From NCBI GenBank assembly GCA_012845835.1, contig JABAKD010000013.1:3829128-3893127 (forward strand): a DNA stretch of 64,000 nucleotides, read 5' to 3'. The stretch's first letter is position 1. Each line of letters opens with the position of its first letter. Shown here piece by piece: positions 21,117 through 31,290 of the stretch. Source of the DNA: Undaria pinnatifida. Its lineage: Eukaryota > Sar > Phaeophyceae > Laminariales > Alariaceae. The notes beneath the pieces are model-generated. The model saw nothing but the letters and a program-made list of their open reading frames with translations. It was not told the origin of the DNA and searched no databases. A program made the translations under genes and the position numbers.

Positions 21117-22015
21117 TGTTGCTTGTGTGCTTGGATACGATGCGGATATATTGACGGTTGAGTATTTTAGGGGTTTCCAGTGATAGGTTGGCTATATCGT
21201 AGCGGCATATCGGGATGGTGTTTTTTTTTGGGTATTTCGCCGTCACTCGTCGTTGTGCTTCTACCGTGTGAGTCTTCTTCTCTCCACGCTGCGCCTTGGC
21301 TATTAGATGGGAGGAATTTGATATATTTACTCACTGATTGTACGACTTACCCCAGGATATACATGATAAACTGATGTATTATTTCCAAAAATGTCACATT
21401 TATCCCCTCAAAAAAATGTATAATTTCCAGGCACATATTGACCTGCCCCCCCCCCCCCCCCGCCCCCCCCCCCCCCGCCCCAACCCCCCCCCCCCCCCCC
21501 CCGCCCCGCCCCCAAAAATATACTGGTGCCGAAACCGTCAGATTTATCGCCTCGAGAGGATTTATGGCTTACATGCACAAATTGCCCCTTTCCCCCCCCC
21601 CCCCGCCCCCCTCCAAACCCGCTCGCTTTTGATCAAAACCAGGCCCCCCTTTCCCTTCACAGCTGTCAGATTTTGTCCCCCTCAGAAACGGGTTTTATAG
21701 TTTCCGCGCACGGACTGACTAAAATCATCCTGTTGACCCTGATAGCTACACTGTAGTTGTAAGGGGAGTCGCCGACCTATATCCTTAATGAGGACACACA
21801 ACTCGTAATGCGCGCGATCGGAGTATCACCCACAGCTTGCAAAGATGAGTTTCGACGAAATCTTCGATCTCACAGCTGGAGTGAATTTTAATTTTTATAA
21901 TATATATTTGGACGTCTTTTACTTGTCTTCATACCGGTGACTCCACTACCCCACTATTGTCAGCTCAACGGGTGAGTCCTCTACGCTTTGTAGGCATCAA
22001 CAAACAAGAACAGAT
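21117..22015 (+). repeat. Copia LTR, copy C, split by a C-rich element
   Basis: The 5' part (21,117-21,328) matches LTR copy B from TGTTGCTTGTGTGCTTGG through CTCCACGCTGCGCCTTGGCT. The 3' part (21,902 to about 22,015) resumes with TTTTACTTGTCTTCATACCG, CCACTATTGTCAGCTCAACG and CTACGCTTTGTAGG. The final part of the LTR is missing or too diverged to place. Confidence 0.75.
21329..21901 (+). mobile_element. C-rich element, copy 3, inserted in an LTR with 8-bp TSD
   Basis: The inserted sequence runs from ACTCACTGATTGTACGACTT to AATTTTTATAAT and is bordered by ATATATTT on both sides (21,321-21,328 and 21,902-21,909). Inside it has two passes of a module (CATTTATCCCCTC... then GTCAGATTTATCGCCTC...), each followed by a poly-C tract. 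The conserved 3' block then follows, with ATG at 21,845. Because the flanking LTR is known from two other copies, the borders are defined by the empty site. No transposase or RT is encoded, so it is non-autonomous. Confidence 0.75.
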
Positions 22016-22549
22016 ACCAATAGTACTAGTTTTCAGCGTAGCACCGTTAACGATTTTAGAGCCCCCAAATCCCTCCCTATACTAAATTCAAGTAAAATTG
22101 TCCCCAAAGAGGGTTTCCAGTTCTCAAGGCGTTGAGGACGTTCGCGAGGTGTTTCAGGGCGTAAAATGGCAAACGGTTGGGAAAGGAGGATATGAATAAA
22201 AGTGTACTAAAGGAAGGGACAGCGGAGAGTTATTATCGCTCTTGACACCTTCATGATCCAACGTCAACAAAACCAATTGATGGGGTCATCGACGCTTGCC
22301 GACCAATCATGACATATATGTTGACCGTTGCTTACCTGCCTCGCTGCCTGCGCGCAGGTGGTGCTCTCGTTTATAGAAGGTCAACGTCTGCCAAGACAGA
22401 GAGCACTGCAACGAGGATAATTTACTTATGGGTGCGGTCAAGCACACGGACCCGTCATGCAAACCGTTACCTGACGGGCTTTTCATCCCCTGCGCACGGT
22501 ATTTGCTTGTGACGGCGTTGACAAGTTGACAAAGAATACCCCCACGTCC
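22016..22549. other. Non-coding stretch with no recognisable feature
   Basis: Nothing recognised on either strand. Confidence 0.35.
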
Positions 22550-23420
22550 GTAGCTCCAATTCATTTCCGCCCACCCCCCCGCCTTTTCCCCCCACTCCCT
22601 CTTTTTCGAACGCCTTACCTAAATCAAAACATACCAAAGTAGTACGCACTATGACGGGGCAGTTGATATCACTTTATAAGACTATATTTTTTAGCCATGC
22701 GTGCCGCATATTTCCAATCCTTCTCCCCCCAACCTCCCCCAACGCCCCCTCCTTGCTCACAACACGCACCATCGCCTAGACCTAGCACCACGTATATAGC
22801 AAGCCCCTACATCTATGCGAGTTAAAGCTGCTGGAAATCTGCTGCCCCCCCCCCCTCCCAAACCCTCGTCATCGCTTCGAACACTCCAGTCTCTCCTCAC
22901 GGGTCGTACGGCTAACAGGATATAACTGTTGCATTTCCCTCCACATACATACAGCTGTCAGATTTTGCTCCCCTGAAAAACGGGTTTTTAACTTCCGTGC
23001 ACAGACTGACTCACCCGCACCCTGTTGACCCTGGTACAAGCAACACTGTAGTTCAAGGGGAGTCGCCGACCCATAGCGAGCCTGTCGCCCCGGTGGCGTA
23101 TCAGGTTATATCCCCGAGCGTGGTATGGAGGTCATTCTCGTGAGTTCGAACCCCCCCGAGTGCATACTCCTATGTATTTGTGGGGACTTTTTGGTGTGCA
23201 CAAATTGACTTGCGGAAGGCGGGAGAGCGGGGAGAGTTAGCAACACTCGATGAAGAATCTACGATCAGTGGCGTTGCTGAACCCTATGCGCGAAAAAAAA
23301 ACTGACGGCAAGAACCAGGGGGGGAAAAAGGCGACATCTGTGACCACGGCTTGTCCAGAAGCTGGCAAGTAGAAGTGGGAAAAATAATCCTCAACGAGGA
23401 CACAGCAGCAATACGCGCGA
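22550..23420 (+). repeat. C-rich interspersed element, copy 4, interrupted by a SINE
   Basis: The 5' modules (TCGAACGCCTTACCTAAATC; CATCGCCTAGACCTAGCACC) and the 3' block up to GGGGAGTCGCCGACC are collinear with other copies. The element then breaks at about 23,072 and resumes at about 23,385 with TCCTCAACGAGGACACA and AATACGCGCGATC. The terminal part after that is lost. Confidence 0.7.
23086..23377 (+). mobile_element. tRNA-derived SINE, copy 1
   Basis: The head has an A-box-like TGGCGTATCAGG (23,094-23,105) and a B-box-like GTTCGAACCCC (from 23,144), the internal RNA polymerase III promoter arrangement of a tRNA. A tRNA-unrelated body follows: TGCACAAATTGACTTGCGGA, AGTTAGCAACACTCGAT, CTGAACCCTATGCGC, GTGACCACGGCT and GTCCAGAAGCTGG. 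A second copy at 42,435-42,720 is collinear over the full length. It sits inside a C-rich element. Confidence 0.75.
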
Positions 23421-23574
23421 TCCTCCTATATACATTTAATGTAGACGTTGGAATGAAGGAAGGAAACAGGAACGCAGGGAGAAATGAAGGTACGTACCAT
23501 AAACGAGAACACGGGATTAAACGAATTCAACAGGATGACATATATGAATAGTTCGCACATACGCGTATCAGAAT

Positions 23575-23692
23575 GCCTACGCGATAGAGGTGCTGACGAC
23601 ATTATAAGTGTGCTTACGCTATACAGGTACTGACGACATTATTTGTATGCCTACGCTACACTGGTACTGACGACATTTTTAGCAGTTGGAGT
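23575..23692. repeat. Tandem repeat of about 37 bp, three copies
   Basis: Each unit reads TGCCTACGC-ATA-AGGTGCTGACGACATTA with small changes. Three copies are head to tail. Confidence 0.75.
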
Positions 23693-23755
23693 TATTGCAA
23701 AAATAGAAATACACTCCAGCTGTGAGATCGAATATTTTGTCGAAACTCATCATTA
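23693..23755 (-). repeat. C-rich element 3' end, copy 5 (inverted fragment)
   Basis: The reverse complement keeps the terminal block ATGAGTTTCGACAAAATATT and CTCACAGCTGGAGTG. The ATG is at 23,750-23,748 on the minus strand. Upstream modules are absent. Confidence 0.65.
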
Positions 23756-24570
23756 TGTACCTGGTAGCGTTTTCTTTACCGAAGCTGAGTCTCTGGGCGT
23801 TGTTGAGTCACAAGTGGGCCTCACAATTGCCGTTGGATGGAAAAAATGGCTAGATTTTTTCTTCCGTAGTCAGAGCGCTAGAATATTAGATCTCTCTGTA
23901 CTCTGTCCCCGACAACGTTTTTCACCTCGGCGGCGCGTGCTCGAAGCAGGGGCCACCATTGCAAAACCTACCCTGTTCAGCATCCGAAGCAAGGCCAGGC
24001 GACGGAGCGGAATGGCCAAGCAAGTCTGGGAATTCCAGGTGCCGTAGATTCGAAGCTCCGTGTGCGTAAGATTTTTGTCTACCCTCGCCACTCGGTAGTA
24101 TTGAAAGTCAGAGTAGCCCCAAGAAGAAGGTACGTTGTGTAGAATCTGGGTACGATAACGTCTAGGATGACATCGCGGAAAGTTGTCCTCGACGTACAAT
24201 ATACTCGATATTCAGCGTGTAGTAGCGCGGGCTTCCACTTGTCATGTGCCAAACAATCCACGCTCTCGTAACCGACGCGGAGCGTGGTATACCCACTTGA
24301 ATAGTTAACAATATATGTGTATGTTCGTTGTTTCTCTCTTTTACAAGGTATTTTGGTTTAATGAGAAGAACACAAAGGGGGGAGGGGGGGAAACAGGAGG
24401 AGTAGAAGGAAAGCCGTCCAAGGGAGTGGGGGCAGGGGGGGCAACAGGAGGAATAGAAGGGAGACCGCGGTGGACGAAGGCGGGAAGGAGATGGCAGACA
24501 GGGTAGCAAGGTACCAGGCCGACTAGTAGGTACGTAGCACTTTTCTTCTTTTTCTGGGGTATTTTTTTCC
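23756..24570. other. Non-coding stretch, partly purine-rich
   Basis: A GGGGGAGGGGGGG-rich segment lies at 24,375-24,480 with a degenerate GGGG-AACAGGAGGAGTAGAAGG duplication (about 24,389 and 24,439). No recognised gene. Confidence 0.35.
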
Positions 24571-24582
24571 CCTTTGTTCCCT

Positions 24583-26970
24583 CCTTGCGTGTCCAGGTTT
24601 TTGGCTCGTGTTCGGATTATCTTATTTTGGTTTTACCTTACTTTATTTTATTTTGTTTTTATTATGTTTCTTTTCCGAGCTTTGGCTCTCCTTTCCGGTT
24701 GGGTTGTTTCTTCGATTTCCCCTTCATTTTGTTTGTTTCATTTTTGTTTTATTTTTATCTTTGTTTTTATATGTTTTCTAATTATTATTTTGTTTTTGTT
24801 TTTGTTTTTGTTTATTTCGTATTCTCTCTTCCAATGTATTCCTGTTGCTGACGTATGTATGTTGTGCTGGTCATACCCAGTACTAGGGCATGACATTGCG
24901 TTGTCGAATGCATTACGATGCATTATCTCTGTGTCGTAGCTTGTGACCACAGAGCTGATCTTTCTAGGGTGAAGAATCAGTACGGACACTGGGTGTGCTG
25001 GATGTCGACGAGTAGAAGAACGGTTTAATGTGAAGAACACACACATGTACATATAAAGTTGCGGGAGTAATTCTGCATTCCTCTATATTCTTGCACGTCA
25101 GATGCAGTTAATTGATTTTGCCCATCCCATCTATTTCCTTCGCAATGGTTCAATCTCCTTTCTGTGCTCTAGACTTAAAACCGAGACCTCAGGACCCCGT
25201 CACTAACAGGCCCTTCTCCCCCGCGCCATCTACGGGAGTCGCGTTCATTATTATTATCGCAAGAATAATGCAGCACACACTCTCCCCTCGTCGACTCGCA
25301 TCGAAACGTGCCTAGCCACGCTGTAGAAAAAGCTCTCGGCAGTTAAGTGTCTCTAAAAAACAAAAGTTAGAGGGGGCTCTATCTGGTGCAGACACCTCCT
25401 TCCAGGATTTTGTAATTGAAAATCTGAAAAACAAAAATATCACCCTGACCTGGGGCTCTTCGCCGTGCTCTACAGTCTACAGAGAGAGCTCAAAAAGTGA
25501 GACCTGCGCTAGGTATGCAACGAGCTTCCAGCTTCTTGCCGGTCTACCACACACGGCCCTCCACCGGCTTTCGCCGCGGCCTGCTCCATCCGCCTCTTTT
25601 CCCCAATGTCACAGTAACTAGGTGTCGTCGCCGTCGTCCTTGCAGTCACCCAGCTTGAGTTTGCGTTACTTTCTTAGCTACGGGTTGCTTGGCATTGAGT
25701 TGGGACCACAACAGCAGCATCCACTTCCCCTCCTCACATGATGTAGCCAGCCTAGATTGAACATACTGTGCTGCTTTCGCCGCCACAGCAGAATCACCAG
25801 GCGACGACTGGTTGGAGGAGCTGGCAGGCTCTGATACGTGACGCTTTGGCAGCGGGTGGGCGTCCACCCCGGCAACCTTCCACGCTGTGACGGCTGCTTG
25901 TCATACCTGTTTCTCTCCTACTTGTACGAGCGCATAAAAAATATTTGCGTGCTGAGATTAATCGTGGAACACTGCTACTAATTTCCTGCCACAGCGTCAC
26001 GAAAGCACTGCCGGTTGTAGGAGGTGGCGGGCCCAGCCATGCTACGCATTGGCGGCGAGTCAGAGTTCGTTTCTGTAGCGGTCCAGGCAACCTAATAGCG
26101 TGTGTGCTCTGTTCCCTGACCATGAACGATTGCAGTTTTTTGCTCAGGGTTTTTGGTCGCTATTTTTGAAGCCTTCCCCCTGAGCAAGCAGGTTGCGCTG
26201 GTGTTGTTTTAGCCGTCAACGCCTTTTGTGCGGCTGAACTTGACAAGCCCTGGGCAACGCTACCCCTGACCATTTCATTTTTCCACTTCTTTTTCCGAAA
26301 CTGACTACGGGAGGTAACGCTCGTTGGTCAAAACGTTGCTCGCGGACGGGGCTATACCGTTTTTAACATTTTTTGGAAAATATGAAAGTGAACAAACGAA
26401 ATGGTCAGCGAACTATGAGTGGTTTCGTAGTGATGTAACGACGAAATGTGAAACCAGTAGTGAGTGGCGTGTGATTTCAGCGGGAAGGGATATGCTCGTA
26501 ACTTGTGTGTGTGTGTGTGTGTTCTTCACATTAAACCGTTCTTCTACTCGTCGACATCCAGCACACCCAGTGTCCGTACTGATTCTTCACCCTAGAAAGA
26601 TCAGCTCTGTGGTCACAAGCCACGACACAGAGATAATGCATCGTAATGCATTCGACAACGCAATGTCATGCCCTAGTACTGGGTACGACAGGCACAACAT
26701 ACATACGTCAGCAACAGAAATACATTGGAAGAGAGAAATACGAAATAAACAAAAACAAAACAAAAACAAAATAAGAAAACAAATAAAAACAAAGATAAAA
26801 ATAAAACAAAAAATGAAACAAACAAAACGAAGGGGAAATCGAAGAAACAACCCAACCGGAGAGGAGAGCCAAAGCTCGGAAAAGAAACACAATAAAATGA
26901 AATAAAATAAATTAAAGTAAAACCAAAATAAGATAATCCGAACACGAGCCAAAAACCTGGACACGCAAGG
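24583..26970. mobile_element. Element bounded by inverted repeats of about 466 bp
   Basis: The left arm (24,583-25,047) and right arm (26,505-26,970) are reverse complements over their whole length and nearly identical. Landmarks are CCTTGCGTGTCCAGG at the outer ends, a T/A-rich tract, CAGTACTAGGGCATGACATT / CAGTACTGGGTACGACAGG, GTACTGATTCTTCACCCTAG, and a CA/GT microsatellite at the inner ends. About 1.46 kb of single-copy sequence lies between. Outer flanks show no clear target duplication. Long inverted repeats suggest a foldback- or Mutator-like element; no transposase is recognised. Confidence 0.65.
25646..25880 (-). pseudogene. Unrecognised coding remnant inside the inverted-repeat element
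   Basis: A minus-strand frame encodes DAHPLPKRHVSEPASSSNQS, then AVAAKAAQYVQSRLATSCEE and WMLLLWSQLNAKQPVAKKV before a TAG. The composition is that of an ordinary protein. It could be the C-terminus of an element-encoded protein or a captured host exon. I do not recognise it. Confidence 0.3.
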
Positions 26971-26999
26971 TACAAGTAGGTGACCGCATAGAATGATTA

Positions 27000-27095
27000 A
27001 TATAGCAAATCACCCTGTTGACCTTGATGACAACTAGGGGAGTCACTGACCGATGTCTTTCATGAAGATCAAACATAAAGCACGCGCGAACGACC
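27000..27095 (+). repeat. C-rich element fragment, copy 6
   Basis: Keeps ATCACCCTGTTGACCTTGAT, AGGGGAGTC-CTGACCGATGTC and ATGAAGATCAAACAT, a decayed part of the conserved 3' block. Confidence 0.5.
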
Positions 27096-27164
27096 TGTGC
27101 AACTACACTACTATTGTATACTCGTGAAACATCTAGACTATAGTCTACTGGTATTACAAAAATG

Positions 27165-27566
27165 AGAATACACTCCAGCTGTGAGATTGAAAATTTTGTC
27201 GAAACTCATCTTTGCAAGCTGTGTGTGATACTCCGACCGCGCGTATTACGGGTTGTGTGTCCTCATTAAGGATATAGGTCGTGGACTCTCCTTACAACTA
27301 CAGTGTAGCTAGCAGGGTCAACAGGGTGATGTTAGGCAGTCTGTGCGCGGAAACTATAAAACCCGTTTTTGAGGGGGGCAAAATCTGACAGCTGTGGAAA
27401 GAAATGCATCAGTTTATCGAGTAAATCCTGTAAGTCGAATATCCGGTGAGGAGCGGGCGGAGTTTTGAAGGACGTGGGGGCCTGATTTTGATCAAAAGGG
27501 TGGGGGGAGGGGGGGGGAGGGGACGGTTGGGGCAGGTCAATTTGTGCGTGGAAACTATGAATATTT
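27165..27566 (-). repeat. C-rich element, copy 7 (inverted)
   Basis: On the minus strand it runs from a CACAAATTGACCTGCCCC type module through poly-C (seen as poly-G on the plus strand), TTTTGATCAAAATCAGGCCC, CTCACCGGATATTCGACTTA and the 3' block, ending at CTCACAGCTGGAGTGTATTC. ATG is at 27,209-27,207. It is arranged head to head with copy 8. Confidence 0.75.
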
Positions 27567-27569
27567 TAA

Positions 27570-28432
27570 CATATACGCCCCACCAAATATCGAAATCCGC
27601 CACATTAATAAACACTTCACGCACAGGATATCACCTCATTATCTTTCGAGAGCAATCCATGCCGCTGTGTTTCCCCCCCTCCCCCCCCCCCCCTGCCTCG
27701 AACGCCCCTTTCTTCCCCATCACCCGCACCTTCGCCTAGACCTAGCACCACACGTATAACAAACCCCTCACCTAAAGCCCTTTCCCCCCCCCCCCCCGCC
27801 CCCCGCCCCCGCCCCCACCCCCCACCCTCCCCCCCCAACCCATCCCAACCCCACCCCCTCGAACACTCCACCCTCTCTTTACTCACTGATTGTACGACTT
27901 ACCCCAGGATATACACGATAAACTGATGTATTATTTCCAAAAATGTCACATTTATCCCCTCGAAATAATGTTTAGTTTCCAGGCACATATCGAGCTGCCC
28001 CCACCCCCCCCCCCCCCCGGCCTCAATAATATACTGGTGCCAAAACCGTCAGATTTATCCCCTCGAAAGGATTTATAGCTTACATGCACAAATTGCCCCT
28101 TCCCCCCCCCCCCCCCCCCTCCGCCCCCCTCCAAACCCGCTCGCTTTTGATCAAAACCAGGCCCCCCCTTTCCCTTCACAGCTGTCAGATTTTGTCCCCC
28201 TCAGAAACGGGTTTTATAGTTTCCGCGCACAGACTGACTAAAATCATCCTGTTGACCCTGATAGCTACACTGTAGCTGTAAGGGGAGTCGCCGACCTATA
28301 TCCTTAATGAGGACACACAACTCGTAATGCGCGCGATCGGAGTATCACACACAGCTTGCAAAGATGAGTTTCGACGAAATCTTCGATCTCACAGCTAGCT
28401 GGAGTGTATTTTGATTTTTATAATATATGTAT
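27570..28432 (+). repeat. C-rich element, copy 8
   Basis: Contains the CCCACC-AATATCGAAATCCGCCA module, the CCTAGACCTAGCACCACACG module, long poly-C, then the ACTCACTGATTGTACGACTT segment. From there to the 3' end it is almost identical to the TSD-defined copy at 21,329-21,901. ATG is at 28,364; an AGCT duplication breaks the frame after it. Confidence 0.75.
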
Positions 28433-28721
28433 CACGCAGATCTCGAAGTTTAGCTTTAACCATTCAATCGGTTGTACTCACAGCTGACGTATAATTTTCA
28501 TCAAAAAGAGGGAGAAAAACAGCTGTGACTGCAGCCTCTCAAACCGGGTCGCGGCAAGGAGGATTGCTGGGGAGGACGCCCACTCGCCGTCAAAGCATAG
28601 AGCATCTCAGTGCGCGCTAGATCCACTTACCAGTCGTCGCCTGGTGATACCGCTGTAGCGGCAAAAGCAGGACGGCAGGTTACAGGCCGGCAGGTTAAAT
28701 CTAGGCAGGCAACATTAGGGC
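28433..28721. other. Non-coding stretch with no recognisable feature
   Basis: A GGCAGGTTACAGGCCGGCAG local duplication lies near 28,673-28,692. Nothing else recognised. Confidence 0.3.
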
Positions 28722-28985
28722 GTGGAGGTGGATGTTGTGTTCACCATGCAACGCAACCTCAACCTCGAGCTGGTTGAAGGCAAGGAGGACGGCGACGGCG
28801 GCTGGCAATTGCGACAATTGGATATTGAAGCAGAGGGAGCAGATCGCAGCCAAACGTTGAAAAGCATCGCCCGTGGTAGAGTGGCCGGAACTTCGACGCT
28901 CGTTGCAATTGGAGGGCAAGTGTTTCGTTTCGAGCTTACCGGAGAGCACGGCGCAGAGCCCCTGCGAGCTTGTATTTTTAGGTAA
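28722..28985 (+). CDS. Hypothetical small ORF or exon
   Basis: An 87-codon frame encodes VEGKEDGDGGWQLRQLDIEA, later VAGTSTLVAIGGQVFRFEL and LRACIFR before TAA. Codon usage and the alternating hydrophobic pattern in the second half (short beta strands) are more gene-like than the surroundings. The end AG-GTAATTTT would also serve as a splice donor at about 28,979. No acceptor or partner exon can be fixed. Minus-strand frames overlap the same segment but look less protein-like. Function unknown. Confidence 0.3.
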   Translation: MEVDVVFTMQRNLNLELVEGKEDGDGGWQLRQLDIEAEGADRSQTLKSIARGRVAGTSTLVAIGGQVFRFELTGEHGAEPLRACIFR

Positions 28986-29179
28986 TTTTTCAAAGTAGAA
29001 ATACTGGACGTGCACCCTACCATACCCAACCGCCCCTGGGCACTTTTAGTTTGTTTTCTCTTTATTTCCCCGCAACTCGCCAAACAATACGTATCGACAA
29101 CAGCTAGTAGTGCGATGCAGGTGATGCACGTTGCTCTTTGAGTTAGCAACTTGTGTAGGCTATTTTATTGTGTTTTTAC

Positions 29180-29760
29180 TATTGTTGAGTTCAGAGGAGG
29201 GAACGCGAAAGCGACAGCAGCAGCAACAGGTAGCAGTGACACTCCCTGTCGCTCTTTCTTCCTTTTTTTTTTATTTTTCCTTTTTGTGTACTTCCTCTTA
29301 TTCCCCTCCCGACCTTTACAACTGGAAACCCTTTTTTGGGGACAAAATTACTTGGATTTAGTATAGGGAGAGGTTCGGGGGCTCTAAAGGGGTTACTTGT
29401 GCCTCATACCGGTGTCTTCTTCTTGTCCTTGGAGTTTGTTTTTGTCCGTGCAACATCAATTAGTTGTCTTCTTCGTGTAATTTTTGTCCTTCCAACAGGT
29501 ATCTGTTACTGTTCAGCACGTGTGGTGACACGTTTTCCTTGCAGCGCCTTTCCGTTCCGATCTCCTTGTGTGTTGTCTTCACATTTTACCGTTATTTCTA
29601 CCCATCGACATCAGAACACCCAGAGAGTCTGTACCGATTCTTTATTGTAGAGAGGTACAAACGCTGCTGTGGTTACAGAGTGTGAAACAGAGTAAACCAA
29701 ACAGTCGCAATTCATCAGGGTAAAACAAGTGAAATGCTAGCGAACCGGGTACGAGAACAC
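29180..29760. repeat. Dispersed repeat, related to 12,395-12,700 and to the 24.6/26.9 kb arms
   Basis: The first part (29,180-29,560) matches the pyrimidine-rich repeat at 12.4 kb. The next part (29,578-29,690) contains ACATTTTACCGTTATTTCTA, CGACATCAGAACACCCAGAG and GTACCGATTCTTTATTG. It is a diverged relative of the inner portion of the long inverted repeat arms. Confidence 0.4.
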
Positions 29761-30899
29761 ACCAAAGGAAGCCAGACCATAAAAAAACGAAAAAAAACCA
29801 AACAAAATTAGAAAAAAAAAAACATGCGAGACAAGCAACAGGTGTTCCAAAGAAAATGTTATATAGGGCAGTTATAGGAATTTCATCCCCATAAAACTGG
29901 AACACTACCTGTGAAACACCAACTTTCCCGCATCCCAGTTTTTTGTGAGGTGATTTTCCGACGTCGTGGTGGTAAATGGTGGTCCTTTTTCTGCAATCAA
30001 TGCTGGCTCACATCGGTGTTGCCTCCGAAGTTGCTATATTCCTATATTCCTTTTCCGCGTCAAATATGATCGTCTAATCGTTTTTGTACGGCATAAAAGA
30101 AAAAACTCTTGCAGGACACACTATGTTTTGGTGAAATAAATGCGGTAGCTCAACGAACAACAACAGGAGGGGCTTGGGGAGGGCATTAGCGTGTCTCGGC
30201 TGCCACTAGGTGGCTGGGCGAAATCCCCTTGCTGCGGTAGAGCAGGTACAACAGAAGGAGTAGTAGTACCTTGTAAAACAGCATTACAGCGGTACCGCAG
30301 CATTGCCTGCACGCACATGCCCGTTTGCCCCACGACCGTGCAGCACCTTTGTAACAAAACAGCTGACCACAACACCACCGTACCAGGAATGTGGTACACG
30401 TCCAACAATAAAACGCCTCCCTGGCACTGCTTCTTGTAAACTAAATCGCCAACCGCCCCCGTCCCCAAAAACGAAGATAGATGGGAAATGAACTATTGGG
30501 AGTACGGAGGGAAACAGGGAAAGAGGACCACACGAGAAAAAAAGAAACAGAGAAAAACCAACAGTCATCGACCACCATCAACGCAGGTGACAAAAACGCT
30601 CAATCAACAACGGAAACAGGAACCATATACCGCGTGCCGAGTGTGTGCTACATCATGGTGTTTTTCACACCCAGATGAAACTAACCCCAACCCTAACCAT
30701 ACGAAATACCGACCAAAATTTTGTCACTGGGGCGTTAAAAATACACAAAAATGTGGATCTCTGCGTTCCAGATACATTTCAAATCTACCAGAAAAATAAG
30801 CACTACCAGAATCTCATTACCTTTCTGGCCATCCATACCCCTGTAGCTCTAAATATCCACCACCCCCGCACCTCCTAGCATTCCCCTCTCCTCACCGGT
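29761..30899. other. Largely non-coding stretch with one weak minus-strand frame
   Basis: A minus frame at 30,468-30,121 reads GVLLLDVYHIPGTVVLWSAV, which recalls the '-L-DV-Y-PG---NLLSV' segment after copia protease, but nothing else around it supports a second copia copy. A pair of CCCTAAC words at about 30,688 is too short to be telomeric. Confidence 0.3.
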
Positions 30900-31290
30900 T
30901 GTACGACTTGCAAGATGCACATGGTGAACTGATGCATTCCTTCCACAACCGTCGGATTTGTCCCCGTAAAAGAGCCGATGGTTTCCGCGCACAAGTTAGG
31001 TTGCCCTCCCCCCCCGCTCCCACTTTTTCGCCCCCGCCCCCACAGTTTTTGTTTCTCTAACTCCGCCCTCCCCTCATCGGTTATACGACCTATAGGTTAT
31101 ACTTGGTACTATGATGCATTTCCTGCCACAGATGTCAATTTTTGCCCCCGGTTATAGTTCCCACACGGACAGATTGATTAACGTCACCCTGTCAAACCTC
31201 AACAAACGGGTTATAGTGTCCCACGCACAGATTGATTAACATCACCCTGTGCAAGCTACACTGTGTAGTTCCAAGGGGCGTCGCCGACCT
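30900..31290 (+). repeat. C-rich element, copy 9 (rearranged)
   Basis: Has GGTTGTACGACTTGCAAGAT, CCGTCGGATTTGTCCCC, a poly-C, a second GGTTATACGACCTATAGG module, and two copies of the CGCACAGATTGATTAACATC / ACGGACAGATTGATTAACGTC segment, each followed by CACCCTGT. It ends in CAAGGGGCGTCGCCGACCTA. The terminal ATG block is missing. Confidence 0.6.

Noticed and set aside
21338-21700. Long proline-rich plus-strand frames over poly-C (also at 27.9, 33.3 and 63.0 kb)
   Set aside because: They are direct translations of the C tracts in the C-rich element; lengths change with tract length and frames differ between copies.
24574-24939. 121-codon Phe/Leu-rich frame resembling a membrane protein
   Set aside because: Lies in the T-rich part of the inverted-repeat arm; the same sequence is found inverted at 26.6-26.9 kb and gives different frames.
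30121-30468. Second copia protease/pre-integrase fragment
   Set aside because: Only one short stretch (GVLLLDVYHIPG) fits; no adjoining integrase or gag motif.
30680-30705. Telomere-like CCCTAA words
   Set aside because: Only two imperfect copies; too short to mean an interstitial telomere.
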